Positions 8,535-16,652 of a DNA stretch of 40,112 nt are shown piece by piece. The DNA is taken from NCBI RefSeq assembly GCF_937941905.1, contig NZ_CALDGS010000024.1, positions 1 to 40,112 of the forward strand, read 5' to 3'. Within the stretch, counting starts at the first letter, position 1. Each line of letters starts with the position of its first letter. Source of the stretch: an uncultured Mycolicibacterium sp. (lineage in GTDB: Bacteria > Actinomycetota > Actinomycetes > Mycobacteriales > Mycobacteriaceae). The notes beneath the pieces were generated by a model that worked only from the letters and a program-made list of their open reading frames with translations, had not been told where the DNA came from and did not search any database. Both the position numbers and the translations under genes were made by a program.

Positions 8535-9761
8535 ATGGACTTCGCCTTGTCGGCAACGGCGCAGGACTACGTGCAGCGTCTGACCGAGTTCATGGTCGAG
8601 CACGTGTTCCCCGCCGAGGCCGAGTACAAGCGGTACCGCGAGGAGAAGGGCCCCGGGGACCACACCGTCCCGCCGGTGGTCGAGGACCTCAAGGCCGAGG
8701 CCCGCAGACGCGGGCTGTGGAACCTGTTCCTGCCCCCGGTGTCGGGCCTGAGCAACCTGGACTACGCGCCGCTGGCCGAGATCACCGGCTGGAGCCTGCA
8801 CCTGGCGCCGGAGGCGCTCAACTGCGCCGCGCCCGACACCGGCAACATGGAGACGCTGCACCTGTTCGCCACCGAGGAACAGCGCAAGCAGTGGCTGGAG
8901 CCGCTGCTGGCCGGCGAGATCCGCTCCGGCTTCTCGATGACCGAACCGGCCGTGGCCTCCAGCGACGCCCGCAACATCGAGACCTCGATCGTCGCCGACG
9001 GCGACGAGTACGTCATCAACGGCCGCAAGTGGTGGACCACCGGGGCCGCCGATCCGCGCTGCAGGATCCTCATCGTGATGGGCCGGACGGACCCGGACGC
9101 CCCGCCGCACCGGCAGCAGTCGATGATCCTGGTCCCGGTCGACACCCCCGGTGTGCGGATCCTGCGCTCCACCCCGGTGTTCGGCTGGCAGGACCAGCAC
9201 GGCCACTGCGAGATCGTCTACGACAACGTGCGAGTGCCCCGGAGCAACCTGCTCGGCCAGGAGGGCGACGGGTTCGCCATCGCCCAGGCGCGGCTGGGCC
9301 CGGGCCGCATCCACCACTGCATGCGGGCGCTCGGCGCGGCCGAACGGGCACTGGCGCTCATGGTCGACCGGGCCCGAAAGCGCGTCGCGTTCGGCCGGCC
9401 GCTGGCCGAGCAGGGTGTGGTGCGCGAGGCGATCGCCAAGTCCCGCAACGAGATCGACCAGGCCCGGCTGCTGTGCCACAAGGCGGCCTGGACCATCGAC
9501 CAGCACGGCAACAAGGCCGCGCACGTGCTGGTGTCGCAGATCAAGGCGGTGGCGCCGCAGGTGGCCTGCAACGTCATCGACCGCGCCATCCAGGTGCACG
9601 GCGGTGCGGGCGTGTCCGACGACACCCCGCTGGCCCGGCTGTACGCCTGGCACCGGGCGATGCGGATCTTCGACGGCCCCGACGAGGTGCACATGCGCAC
9701 CATCGCCCGGGCCGAGCTCGCGGCGGAGCCGTCCGCCCTGGCCGCGGCGGTGACGGCCTGA
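8535..9761 (+). CDS. Acyl-CoA dehydrogenase, FadE2-like (ACAD10/11 type)
   Basis: The 408-residue product has the extended N-terminus of FadE2/ACAD10-11-type enzymes (MDFALSATAQDYVQRL, then PPVVEDLKAEARRRGLWNLF). It also has FSMTEPAVASSDARNIETSI around the flavin site and IFDGPDEVHMRTIAR near the C-terminus in place of the short-chain EGTNQ motif. Such enzymes act on acyl-CoAs, some on hydroxylated or phosphorylated chains. The ATG at 8535 is chosen because the family begins there. The stop overlaps the next gene start (TGATG), so it is translationally coupled to a PtpB-like phosphatase, the same pairing as Rv0154c-Rv0153c in M. tuberculosis. A functional link with the phosphatase is plausible but unproven. 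Confidence 0.92.
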   Translation: MDFALSATAQDYVQRLTEFMVEHVFPAEAEYKRYREEKGPGDHTVPPVVEDLKAEARRRGLWNLFLPPVSGLSNLDYAPLAEITGWSLHLAPEALNCAAPDTGNMETLHLFATEEQRKQWLEPLLAGEIRSGFSMTEPAVASSDARNIETSIVADGDEYVINGRKWWTTGAADPRCRILIVMGRTDPDAPPHRQQSMILVPVDTPGVRILRSTPVFGWQDQHGHCEIVYDNVRVPRSNLLGQEGDGFAIAQARLGPGRIHHCMRALGAAERALALMVDRARKRVAFGRPLAEQGVVREAIAKSRNEIDQARLLCHKAAWTIDQHGNKAAHVLVSQIKAVAPQVACNVIDRAIQVHGGAGVSDDTPLARLYAWHRAMRIFDGPDEVHMRTIARAELAAEPSALAAAVTA

Positions 9762-10549
9762 TGCCGCTCGAGCTGCCCGGGGCGTGGAACGTCCGCGACG
9801 TCGCCGAGGAGACCGGCACCCGGCCGGGCCGGTTCTACCGGTCCAGTGAGCTCAGCACACTCAGCGAGGACGGTCGTCGCCGGCTGGTCGAACTCGGCAT
9901 CACCGACGTGACCGACCTGCGCTCCCTGCGCGAGGTGGAGCGGCGCGGCCCGGGCCGGGTGCCCGAGGGGGTTTCGGTGCACCTGCTGCCGTTCCCGGAC
10001 GTCACCGCCGTCGACGGGGAGGCCCCGCACGAGGCGTCGTTCCAGAAGATGATGAGCGAGAAGCCCGACGACGAGGACGTCGCGGTGGCCGCCCGCCGGT
10101 TCATGACCGAGGAGTACCAGCGGTTTCCGACCCTCGGCGGGGCGCGGCGCGCGGTACGCACGGTGATCACGCTGTTGGCCGACGAGCGGCCGGTGATCAC
10201 CCACTGCTTCGCGGGCAAGGACCGCACCGGCTTCACGGTGGCCACCGTGCTGCTGGCGGCCGGGGTGCCGCGGGACGCGGTGATCGCCGACTTCCTGCGC
10301 AGCAACGAGGCGGTGCCGCAGTTGCGGGAGCGGATCCTGTCCGCGCTGCGGGAGCGCACCGCCGAGACCCCGGAGGTGGTGACCTTCGCTGAGGCGCGGC
10401 TGACCGACGAGGTGCTCGGGGTGCGGGAGGACTACCTCGAGGCCGCGTGGCGCACCATCGACACCGAGTTCGGGTCGTTGCCGCGTTTCCTCGACGCCGC
10501 CGGGGTGGCCGAGGAGACCGTGCGGCGGCTGCGCAAGGTGCTGCTGTAA
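9761..10549 (+). CDS. ptpB: Tyrosine/dual-specificity protein phosphatase, PtpB-like
   Basis: The 262-residue product carries the phosphatase P-loop HCFAGKDRTG (Cys149 nucleophile, Arg155), the variant typical of mycobacterial PtpB, plus the N-terminal NVRDV and RFYRSSEL segments of that family. PtpB of M. tuberculosis acts on phosphotyrosine, phosphoserine/threonine and phosphoinositides. No signal peptide is visible. The ATG overlaps the stop of the FadE2-like gene by one base, so the two are co-translated. The gene ends directly at the first 69-bp palindromic repeat, which may act as its terminator. Confidence 0.93.
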   Translation: MPLELPGAWNVRDVAEETGTRPGRFYRSSELSTLSEDGRRRLVELGITDVTDLRSLREVERRGPGRVPEGVSVHLLPFPDVTAVDGEAPHEASFQKMMSEKPDDEDVAVAARRFMTEEYQRFPTLGGARRAVRTVITLLADERPVITHCFAGKDRTGFTVATVLLAAGVPRDAVIADFLRSNEAVPQLRERILSALRERTAETPEVVTFAEARLTDEVLGVREDYLEAAWRTIDTEFGSLPRFLDAAGVAEETVRRLRKVLL

Positions 10550-10618
10550 CCCGCCGCTGCGCGTAACGCCACGGCGGTTGCGGCACCGGTTTACCGCCAC
10601 GGCGTTACGCGCGCGGGA
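10550..10618. repeat. Palindromic repeat copy A (69 bp)
   Basis: The sequence matches copy B (11474-11542) at 66 of 69 positions in direct orientation. It contains an imperfect inverted repeat: the arm GCGTAACGCCACGGCGGT (10561-10578) pairs with 10593-10610 except for two central bases. It starts at the base after the phosphatase stop and ends 29 bp before the AbiEi-like gene. It could be a REP/MITE-like element, a cassette end or a terminator hairpin. Confidence 0.85.
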
Positions 10619-10647
10619 TTGTCGGTGCCGGTCGGCAGACTCCGGTC

Positions 10648-11490
10648 ATGGACGAGCCGTTCCTGGGCAGCGCCGCGGTGGCCGCCGGGCTGCTCACCCG
10701 CCACACCCTGCGCACCCGCTACCGCGCGGTGCATCGGGACGTCTACATCGGCGCCGGCACCGAGCTCACCCCCGTGCTGCGGGCCAGAGCCGCGTGCCTG
10801 CGGTCCCGTGGCCACGGCATCCTCGCCGGGTTCTCGGCCGCGGCGCTGCACGGAGCACGCTGGATCGACGCCCGCCGGCCCGCCACCGTCATCGACGAGA
10901 ACCGGCGGCCGGATCCCGGAATCACGGTGTGGGCCAACCGGATCGATCCGGACGAAATCTGCGTGGTGGACGGGATGCGGGTGACCACCCCGGAGCGCAC
11001 CGCGCTCGACCTGGCCCGCCGCTACCCCACCGACACCGCGGTCATCGCGATCGACGCACTGGCCCGGGCCACCGGACTCGCGCTCGCCGACGTGGCACGG
11101 CTGGCCGAGCGCTACCGCGGCCGCCGCGGTCTGCCCCGGGTCCGCACGGTACTGGAGTTGGTCGACGCCGGCGCCGAGTCCCCGCGGGAGACCTGGCTGC
11201 GGCTGCTGGTGGTCCGCGCCGGCTTCCCGCGGCCGCGCACCCAACTGCCGGTGTACGACGAGTTCGGTTGCCTCATCGGCATCGTCGATCTGGGCTGGGA
11301 GGAGCTGCGGATCGCGATGGAGTACGAGGGCGCCCACCACCGCCTCGACGCCCGGGTGTTCGCCCGGGACATCCGCCGGATGGAGGCGCTGCAGGAGCGC
11401 GGCTGGGTCGTGCTGCGCGTGACGGCCGAGGACACGCCGGGCGGCATCATCCGCCGGCTCGAACAGGCCTGGACCCGCCGCTGCGCGAAA
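10648..11490 (+). CDS. AbiEi/DUF559-like protein whose expected stop codon is lost
   Basis: About 280 residues look genuine. An N-terminal winged-helix-like segment (LLTRHTLRTRYRAVHRDVYI) leads to AGFSAAALHGA and VTTPERTALDLARR, as in AbiEi-type proteins. A C-terminal region resembles the DUF559/endonuclease-fold module, with IVDLGW, AMEYEGAHH and LQERGWVVLRVT. Such proteins are multi-copy in mycobacteria and are variously labelled type IV toxin-antitoxin component or DUF559. The end given is where the stop should be: repeat copy A has GCG TAA in register, whereas copy B has GCG AAA at 11485-11490. As sequenced the frame runs on to a TGA at 12514-12516, wholly antisense to the quinone oxidoreductase gene. 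This could be a real read-through extension, a decaying gene or a single-base sequencing error. Confidence 0.7.
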
Positions 11491-11542
11491 CGCCACGGCG
11501 GTTCCGGCGCCGGTTTACCGCCACGGCGTTACGCGCGCGGGA
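11474..11542. repeat. Palindromic repeat copy B (69 bp)
   Basis: This is a direct repeat of 10550-10618 with three mismatches. It overlaps the 3' end of the AbiEi-like gene and ends 5 bp before the stop of the convergent oxidoreductase gene. One mismatch (T to A at 11488) removes the in-frame TAA present in copy A and also weakens the left arm of the internal palindrome. Confidence 0.85.
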
Positions 11543-11547
11543 CGGGA

Positions 11548-12513
11548 CTAGGGTTCCAGCACCAGCTTGCCGAACACCCCGCCGGAGGCCAGGGTCTCCA
11601 CCGCCGCCCGGGCCTGCGCGAGCGGGAACCGCATCGGCGGCGGCGGCCGCAGCCCGGCCTTGACCAGCTCGCCCACGCCGAACTCGAACAGCGACGCCGA
11701 TTCCGGCCGGGCGCGCACGAACTCGCCGTAGCCGACGCCGACGACCGCCACGTTGCGCAGCAACAGCCGGTTGACCTTGACCGTCGGGATGCCGCCGCCG
11801 GAGGCGAAGCCGAGCACCAGCAGCCGGCCCTCCACCGCCAGCGCACGCACGGCGTCGTCGAACGCCGGCCCGCCGATCGGGTCCACCACCAGGTCCACCC
11901 CGCGACCGCCGGTGGCCTCGCGCACCGCCTCCAGCCAGCCGTCGGCCAGCGGCAGCACCAGATCCGCCCCCAGCGACTCGACGTAGTCGATCGCATTGGT
12001 GCGGTGCACCATTGCGATCACCTTGGCGCCCAACGCCTTCGCGACCTGGATCGCCGCGGTGCCGACCCCGCCGGCCGAGCCCAGCACCAGCACCGTCTCG
12101 CCGGGCCGCAGCGCACCGCGCCGGGCCAACGCGAAGTAGGCGGTCTGGTAGTTGCCCAGCAGCGCGACGGCCTCGGCGTCGGAGAGCCCCTCGGGGATGG
12201 GGCTGACCGATTCCGGTGCGACGGCGACCTGTTCGGCCCAGCCGCCGAGCAGGGTCAGCCCGGCGACCCGCTGGCCGACCTCGAACCCGGACTCCTCCGG
12301 GGCCGACCGCACGGTGCCGGCGATCTCGGTGCCCGGCACGAAGGGCGGGTCCAGCCGCAGCTGGTACTCGCCGCGCACCAGCAGCAGGTCCGGGAAGCTC
12401 ACCCCGGCGGCACCGACGTCGATGACCACCGCGCCACCGGGCACGGGGTCGTCGACATCGGTATACACCAGGCCGGCCGGGCCCGAAAGCTCGGTCGCGA
12501 CAATCGCTTTCAC
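11548..12513 (-). CDS. NADPH:quinone oxidoreductase (zinc-less MDR family)
   Basis: The 321-residue product is a medium-chain dehydrogenase/reductase of quinone oxidoreductase type, like M. tuberculosis Rv0149. It has the N-terminal GroES-like domain (MKAIVATELSG, PGTEIAGTV at about 60-68) and the NADPH-binding loop GSAGGVGTAAIQ at about 145-156. It lacks the zinc-binding cysteines of alcohol dehydrogenases. It would reduce a quinone or an alpha,beta-unsaturated carbonyl in the cytoplasm. The start is GTG at 12511-12513, three bases after the SDR stop. It is the last gene of the TetR-methyltransferase-dehydrogenase operon. Substrate unknown. Confidence 0.92.
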   Translation of the reverse strand: MKAIVATELSGPAGLVYTDVDDPVPGGAVVIDVGAAGVSFPDLLLVRGEYQLRLDPPFVPGTEIAGTVRSAPEESGFEVGQRVAGLTLLGGWAEQVAVAPESVSPIPEGLSDAEAVALLGNYQTAYFALARRGALRPGETVLVLGSAGGVGTAAIQVAKALGAKVIAMVHRTNAIDYVESLGADLVLPLADGWLEAVREATGGRGVDLVVDPIGGPAFDDAVRALAVEGRLLVLGFASGGGIPTVKVNRLLLRNVAVVGVGYGEFVRARPESASLFEFGVGELVKAGLRPPPPMRFPLAQARAAVETLASGGVFGKLVLEP

Positions 12514-12516
12514 TGA

Positions 12517-13380
12517 TCAGCCGAGGGAGAAGCTGGCGAGCTCGGCCTGCGACAGATCGGTGATCTCACCCCATTTGGCGTTGATCTCGTCGAGCGAGGG
12601 CACGTGGTCGAAGGTGACACCCTCGTTCTGGAACAGCGCGGTGCGCTGCACCTTGCCGCCGCCGACGATGAACACCGACGCGGTCTCCTCGATCTCCTCG
12701 GTCATCAGCTTGGCCACCACCGGGGCGACGTAGTCCGGGGTGAGCCGGGCCAGCACCTCCGGCGGCAGGATGTCCTCGGTCATCCGGGTGGCCGCGAGTG
12801 GGGCGACCGCGTTGCACTTGATGTCGTACTTGGCGCCTTCCTGGGCCAGCGTGTTGATCAGGCCGACCAGGCCGAGCTTGGCGGCGCTGTAGTTGGCCTG
12901 GCCGAAGTTGCCGAACAGGCCGCTGGTGGAGGTGGCCACCACGACGCGGCCGAAGCCCTGCTCGCGGAAGTGCGGCCAGGCGGCGCGGATCACGTTGTAG
13001 CCGCCGTAGAGGTGCACCTTCTGCACCGCGTCCCAGTTCTCGAACGTCATCTTGTGGAAGGTGCCGTCCCGCAGGATGCCGGCGTTGCTCACCACGCCGT
13101 CGATCTTGCCGAAGGCGTCGATGGCGGTCTTGATGATGTTGGCCGCGCCCTCCGGCTCGGCGACCGAGTCGTAGTTGGCCACGGCGCGGCCGCCGGCTTC
13201 CTTGATCTCGGCGACGACCTGGTCGGCCATGGCCGAACCCGAGCCGGTACCGTCGCGTGCCCCACCGAGGTCGTTGACCACGACGGCCGCGCCCTCGCTG
13301 GCGAGCTTGAGCGCGTACGCGCGGCCGAGACCACCACCGGCCCCGGTGACGGCGATGACGCGATCCTGCACTCCTGGCAT
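12517..13380 (-). CDS. Short-chain dehydrogenase, Rv0148-like (hydroxyacyl-CoA dehydrogenase type)
   Basis: The 287-residue product is a full SDR with TGAGGGLG (12-19), NAGILRDGTF (99-108), catalytic Ser at about 151-153 and YSAAK (Tyr164, Lys168). NDLGGARDGTG and the overall layout match the dehydrogenase module of peroxisomal multifunctional enzyme 2 and M. tuberculosis Rv0148, so a 3-hydroxyacyl-CoA or steroid-chain substrate is likely. The ATG at 13378-13380 has a strong GAGGAGAGGAA site upstream, which decides against a start six codons earlier. It sits 33 bp after the aldehyde dehydrogenase and 3 bp before the quinone oxidoreductase. Confidence 0.93.
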   Translation of the reverse strand: MPGVQDRVIAVTGAGGGLGRAYALKLASEGAAVVVNDLGGARDGTGSGSAMADQVVAEIKEAGGRAVANYDSVAEPEGAANIIKTAIDAFGKIDGVVSNAGILRDGTFHKMTFENWDAVQKVHLYGGYNVIRAAWPHFREQGFGRVVVATSTSGLFGNFGQANYSAAKLGLVGLINTLAQEGAKYDIKCNAVAPLAATRMTEDILPPEVLARLTPDYVAPVVAKLMTEEIEETASVFIVGGGKVQRTALFQNEGVTFDHVPSLDEINAKWGEITDLSQAELASFSLG

Positions 13381-13413
13381 AAAGGTTCCTCTCCTCAACA
13401 GGTCAGGCGCGCA

Positions 13414-14814
13414 TCAGAAGAACTTGCGCGCCAGCTTCCAGGCTTTCTCGGTGTACGGCGGGTAGACCAGGGCGGTGAAGTCCGGCCGGGTCGGCTTGGT
13501 CAGCACGGTCTTGCGGTGGCTGAATTCCTCGAAGCCCCAACGCCCGTGGTAGGCGCCCATGCCGGACGGCCCCACCCCGCCGAAGGGCAGCTTCGAGGTC
13601 GCGAAGTGGAACAGCAGGTGGTTGACCAGCATGCCGCCGGCGGACACCTCGCGGATCACCCGCTCCCGGGTGGCCTTGCTGCGGGTGAACAGGTAGCAGG
13701 CCAGCGGCTTCGGCCGCGCGTTGATGAATTCGATTGCCTCGTCCAGGGATCCGACGGTGAGCACGGGCAGGATGGGCCCAAAGATCTCGTCGGTCATCAA
13801 CGGCTCGGCGGGGTCGGGGTCGACCACGACGGTCGGCTGGATGCGCAGCGCCGACGGGTCGGTGCCGCCGCCCACGGCGATGCTGCCCTTGGTGGCCGAC
13901 AGCGCGTTGCTGAGCCGGTTGAAGTGCCGCTCGTTGACGATCGGCTTGCCGTTGGGCTCGTCGGCGGTGAAGGTGCCGATCGTGTCGCGGAGCCGGTCGA
14001 GGAACCGGTCGCGCACCCGGTGGTGCACCAGCAGGTAGTCGGGGGCGATACAGATCTGCCCGGAGTTGATCAGCTTGGTCCAGGCGATGCGCTTGGCGGC
14101 GACCTCGATGTCGGCGTCCTCGGCGACGATCACCGGGCTCTTGCCGCCCAGCTCGAGCAGCACCGGGGTCAGGTGCGGGGCGGCGGCCTGGTAGACCTTG
14201 CGGCCGATCTCGGTGCCGCCGGTGAAGCACACCTTGTCGAAGCCCTGCTCGATGAGCTGCTGGCTGACCGCGCCGTCGCCCTCGATGACCGCGACCGCGT
14301 CGGTGTCGAGGTAGCGGGGCACGAGCTCGGCCATCAGTGCCGAGGAGGCCGGCGCCACCTCGGAGGGCTTGAGCACCACCGCGTTGCCGGCGGCGAGGGC
14401 GCCGACGGCCGGGCCGAGGGTGAGCACGAACGGGAAGTTCCAGGCCCCGATGACCAGCACCACCCCGTAGGGCTCGTACTCCACCCAGCCGCGGCCGGGC
14501 AGCTGGGACCGCTCCAGCAGCCGGTAGCGGCGCTTGGCCCACTTGCCGACGTGCTTGGCGGCGTCGCGGGCCTCGTTGATCAGGCTGACGACGTCGGCCA
14601 GCCAGGCCTCGAAGGGTTTGCGGCCCAGGTCCTGTTCCAGCGCGGCGGCGATGGCGGTCTCGTTCTCGACGACCAGCCGTTCGATGCCGCGCAACTGCCG
14701 GCGGCGCCATTCGATGTCACGGGTGCGGCCGCTGGCGAACGTGCGGCGCAGCCGGGCGACGGTGCCGGCGATGTCGGGGGCGTTGACGGACGGTGCGACG
14801 GATTCGGTGGTCAT
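13414..14814 (-). CDS. Aldehyde dehydrogenase, class 3-like
   Basis: The 466-residue enzyme oxidises an aldehyde to an acid with NAD(P). It shows NFPFVLTLGP at about 126-135, FTGGTEIG at 197-204, the catalytic Glu221 in ELGGKSP and Cys255 in SGQICIAPDY. The C-terminal PFGGVGPSGMGAYHG is characteristic of ALDH3-type enzymes. The length is short because this class lacks N- and C-terminal extensions. The ATG at 14812-14814 follows AGGAAGGA. An 87-bp gap to the methyltransferase upstream contains a small dyad and may hold an internal promoter. It corresponds to Rv0147 in M. tuberculosis gene order. Confidence 0.94.
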   Translation of the reverse strand: MTTESVAPSVNAPDIAGTVARLRRTFASGRTRDIEWRRRQLRGIERLVVENETAIAAALEQDLGRKPFEAWLADVVSLINEARDAAKHVGKWAKRRYRLLERSQLPGRGWVEYEPYGVVLVIGAWNFPFVLTLGPAVGALAAGNAVVLKPSEVAPASSALMAELVPRYLDTDAVAVIEGDGAVSQQLIEQGFDKVCFTGGTEIGRKVYQAAAPHLTPVLLELGGKSPVIVAEDADIEVAAKRIAWTKLINSGQICIAPDYLLVHHRVRDRFLDRLRDTIGTFTADEPNGKPIVNERHFNRLSNALSATKGSIAVGGGTDPSALRIQPTVVVDPDPAEPLMTDEIFGPILPVLTVGSLDEAIEFINARPKPLACYLFTRSKATRERVIREVSAGGMLVNHLLFHFATSKLPFGGVGPSGMGAYHGRWGFEEFSHRKTVLTKPTRPDFTALVYPPYTEKAWKLARKFF

Positions 14815-14850
14815 ATGCGTCCTTCCTGACCCGAGGAAGCCCCATCCTAA

Positions 14851-14862
14851 CCAACCAGTTGG
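14851..14862. promoter_or_regulatory. CCAAC-CA-GTTGG dyad upstream of the aldehyde dehydrogenase
   Basis: A 5-bp inverted repeat with a 2-bp centre lies in the 87-bp gap before the aldehyde dehydrogenase, about 37 bp from its start. It has the look of a TetR-family operator and could bind the regulator encoded at the head of this operon, but no binding evidence exists here. Confidence 0.4.
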
Positions 14863-14901
14863 CCGCCGCGGGAGCCCTCGCCGAGCACCGCGGCGAACGG
14901 G

Positions 14902-15714
14902 TCAGGCGATCTTCTCGGCGACGGTGAAGGTGCCCCGCAGCGGGAACAGGCCGTCCGGGTCGTCGTCGACCGGCCGGTGCAGCGCCTCCAGGTACTCGAC
15001 GGCGGGCAGGGTGTCGGTCCACCAGCCGCGGGAGGTCAGCCAGTCGGCGGGGTGGCACTCCCCGGGGATCCGGTCGGTCGGATGGTCGAACACGAGGCGA
15101 CTGCCGGGCGCGCTCAGTCCGTCGAGCTCGGTGATGATGCCGTCCTGCGGCCGCGCGGGCAGCGGGAAGAGCCCCTCGGCCAGCCACGCCGTCGGCACGT
15201 TGTGGTTGAACCCGGCCGACCACAGCGCCCTGGCCCAGGTGGTGCCGCGCTCGACCCCGACCGGACGCCAGTCGACCCGGGTCTGGGCCCCGTGGCCGGC
15301 CAGGGTGGCCGCCTTGTACAGCAGCACCGGCGGGCGGTCGATCTCGAAGATCACGGTGTCGGCCGGCCAGCCCAGCCGGAAGGCGCGGGTGTCGAGGCCG
15401 GCGCCGAGGATGACGACCTGCCGGACCCCGTCCTCGGCGATCTCGGTGCAGAACGCGTCGACGAAGTGGGTGCGGCCGGCCTGGAAGTCGGCCGACCGCC
15501 GCTGGGCGGCGGCCAGGTCGGGCACCAGGTCGGTGAGCGCCCGGCTCTGCTCGACGACCTCGGCGATCTCCGGCGTGCTCACCAGCACGGCGGCCAACGG
15601 ATCGTCGACGAGCGGGTGCTCGCGCAGGGTCTCGGCGGCCCGGTTGGCGGCGTCGTGCACGGTGGCCGGGGCGACGAGGGCCGCGATGCCACGGGCGTGG
15701 TGGGTGTGCCTCAC
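14902..15714 (-). CDS. LCM-family SAM-dependent methyltransferase, divergent third copy
   Basis: The 270-residue product belongs to the leucine carboxyl methyltransferase-like family (PF04072/TIGR00027), abundant in mycobacteria. The SAM-binding motif reads VVILGAGLDTRAFRL, followed by IFEIDRPPVLLYK, where its neighbours have ELDQPKVLEYK. AWLAEGLFPLPARPQD matches the family's WLAEGLLxYLP segment only loosely. It is about 45 residues shorter than its neighbours, chiefly at the N-terminus. The start is GTG at 15712-15714, overlapping the previous stop by four bases (GTGA). The methyl acceptor is unknown, and it may have diverged in specificity. Confidence 0.85.
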   Translation of the reverse strand: MRHTHHARGIAALVAPATVHDAANRAAETLREHPLVDDPLAAVLVSTPEIAEVVEQSRALTDLVPDLAAAQRRSADFQAGRTHFVDAFCTEIAEDGVRQVVILGAGLDTRAFRLGWPADTVIFEIDRPPVLLYKAATLAGHGAQTRVDWRPVGVERGTTWARALWSAGFNHNVPTAWLAEGLFPLPARPQDGIITELDGLSAPGSRLVFDHPTDRIPGECHPADWLTSRGWWTDTLPAVEYLEALHRPVDDDPDGLFPLRGTFTVAEKIA

Positions 15715-16652
15715 GGGAGTCGCTCCGCGGTCACGAACCGGGACATCTCCTCGTCGACCGGCGGCTGGCCGGGCACCTCGTGGTAGCGGCCGTGCCGGCG
15801 CATCTCGTCGACCGAGCGCACCGCCGTGGCGCGCCAGCCGTGGGTGTTCAGCCACTCGGTGACGTCGGCCCGGTCGGGATCGTGGTACATCAGCTGGTCG
15901 ACGTCGACGCGGCGCTCCAGCCCGAACCGGGCGGCGATTCGGTGGAAGCGTTCCCGCATCTCGCGGCGGCGTTCCTCGCTGCGCATCGGCGCGGTCTCCA
16001 CCGCGATGCGGCTGCCGGCCGGGCTGAGCGCGGTGACCCGCTCGAACAGCAGGTCCTGGGCGGCGGCCGGCAGGTACATCAGCAGGCCCTCGGCCAACCA
16101 CGCGGTGGGCTGCGAGACGTCGAATCCGTGTGCCCGCAGCGCGGTCGGCCAGTCCTGACGCAGGTCGACGGCCACCGTCACGTGCCGGGCGGCGGGTGCT
16201 ACGCCGTGTGCGGCCAGGGTGGTGGTCTTGTACTCGAGCACCTTGGGCTGGTCGAGCTCGAACACGGTGGTGCCGGCCGGCCAGTCCAGCCGGTAGGCGC
16301 GCGAGTCCAGCCCGGATGCCAGGATGACCGCCTGCCGGATGCCGGCGGCGGTCGCCTCGGTGAAGAAGGTGTCGAAGAACAGGGTGCGCACCGCCTGGTA
16401 GGCGCCCATGTTCTCGAACGCCGCGACGACCTCGGGCTCGGCCTCGGCGAGCTTGTCGGCGAAGCCCGGGTCCAGCATGGTCTCCCACATGCCGGTACCC
16501 GCGCCGGTGACGAGCAGCCGGGCGTAGGGGTCGCTGATCAGCGCATCCGCCCGCTCGGTCTCGGCCGCGCGGGCGGCGGCGACCATGACGGCGGTGGTGC
16601 CGACGCCGGTGGCGATGTCCCAGGTGTCGTCGTCGGTGCGCAAGCTGCTCAT
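15711..16652 (-). CDS. LCM-family SAM-dependent methyltransferase
   Basis: The 313-residue product has the full family signature: WDIATGVGTTAVMVAAARA at the N-terminus, AVILASGLDSRAYRLDW (SAM-binding motif I), VFELDQPKVLEYK and WLAEGLLMYLP. It corresponds in position to Rv0145/Rv0146 of M. tuberculosis. The ATG at 16650-16652 overlaps the previous gene's stop (ATGA), and its own stop overlaps the next start (GTGA), so the three methyltransferases form one translationally coupled block. Members of this family methylate carboxyl or other groups on lipids or small molecules; the acceptor here is unknown. Confidence 0.92.
   Translation of the reverse strand: MSSLRTDDDTWDIATGVGTTAVMVAAARAAETERADALISDPYARLLVTGAGTGMWETMLDPGFADKLAEAEPEVVAAFENMGAYQAVRTLFFDTFFTEATAAGIRQAVILASGLDSRAYRLDWPAGTTVFELDQPKVLEYKTTTLAAHGVAPAARHVTVAVDLRQDWPTALRAHGFDVSQPTAWLAEGLLMYLPAAAQDLLFERVTALSPAGSRIAVETAPMRSEERRREMRERFHRIAARFGLERRVDVDQLMYHDPDRADVTEWLNTHGWRATAVRSVDEMRRHGRYHEVPGQPPVDEEMSRFVTAERLP

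Noticed and set aside
10550..11542. Insertion sequence or integron cassette
   Set aside because: No transposase or integrase gene, no target-site duplication and no terminal inverted repeats of a known IS were seen. Only the direct palindromic repeats are supported.
11491..12516. Read-through extension of the AbiEi-like gene as a genuine 622-residue protein
   Set aside because: The added part is antisense to a complete quinone oxidoreductase and has no domain. A single base change in the repeat explains the open frame better.
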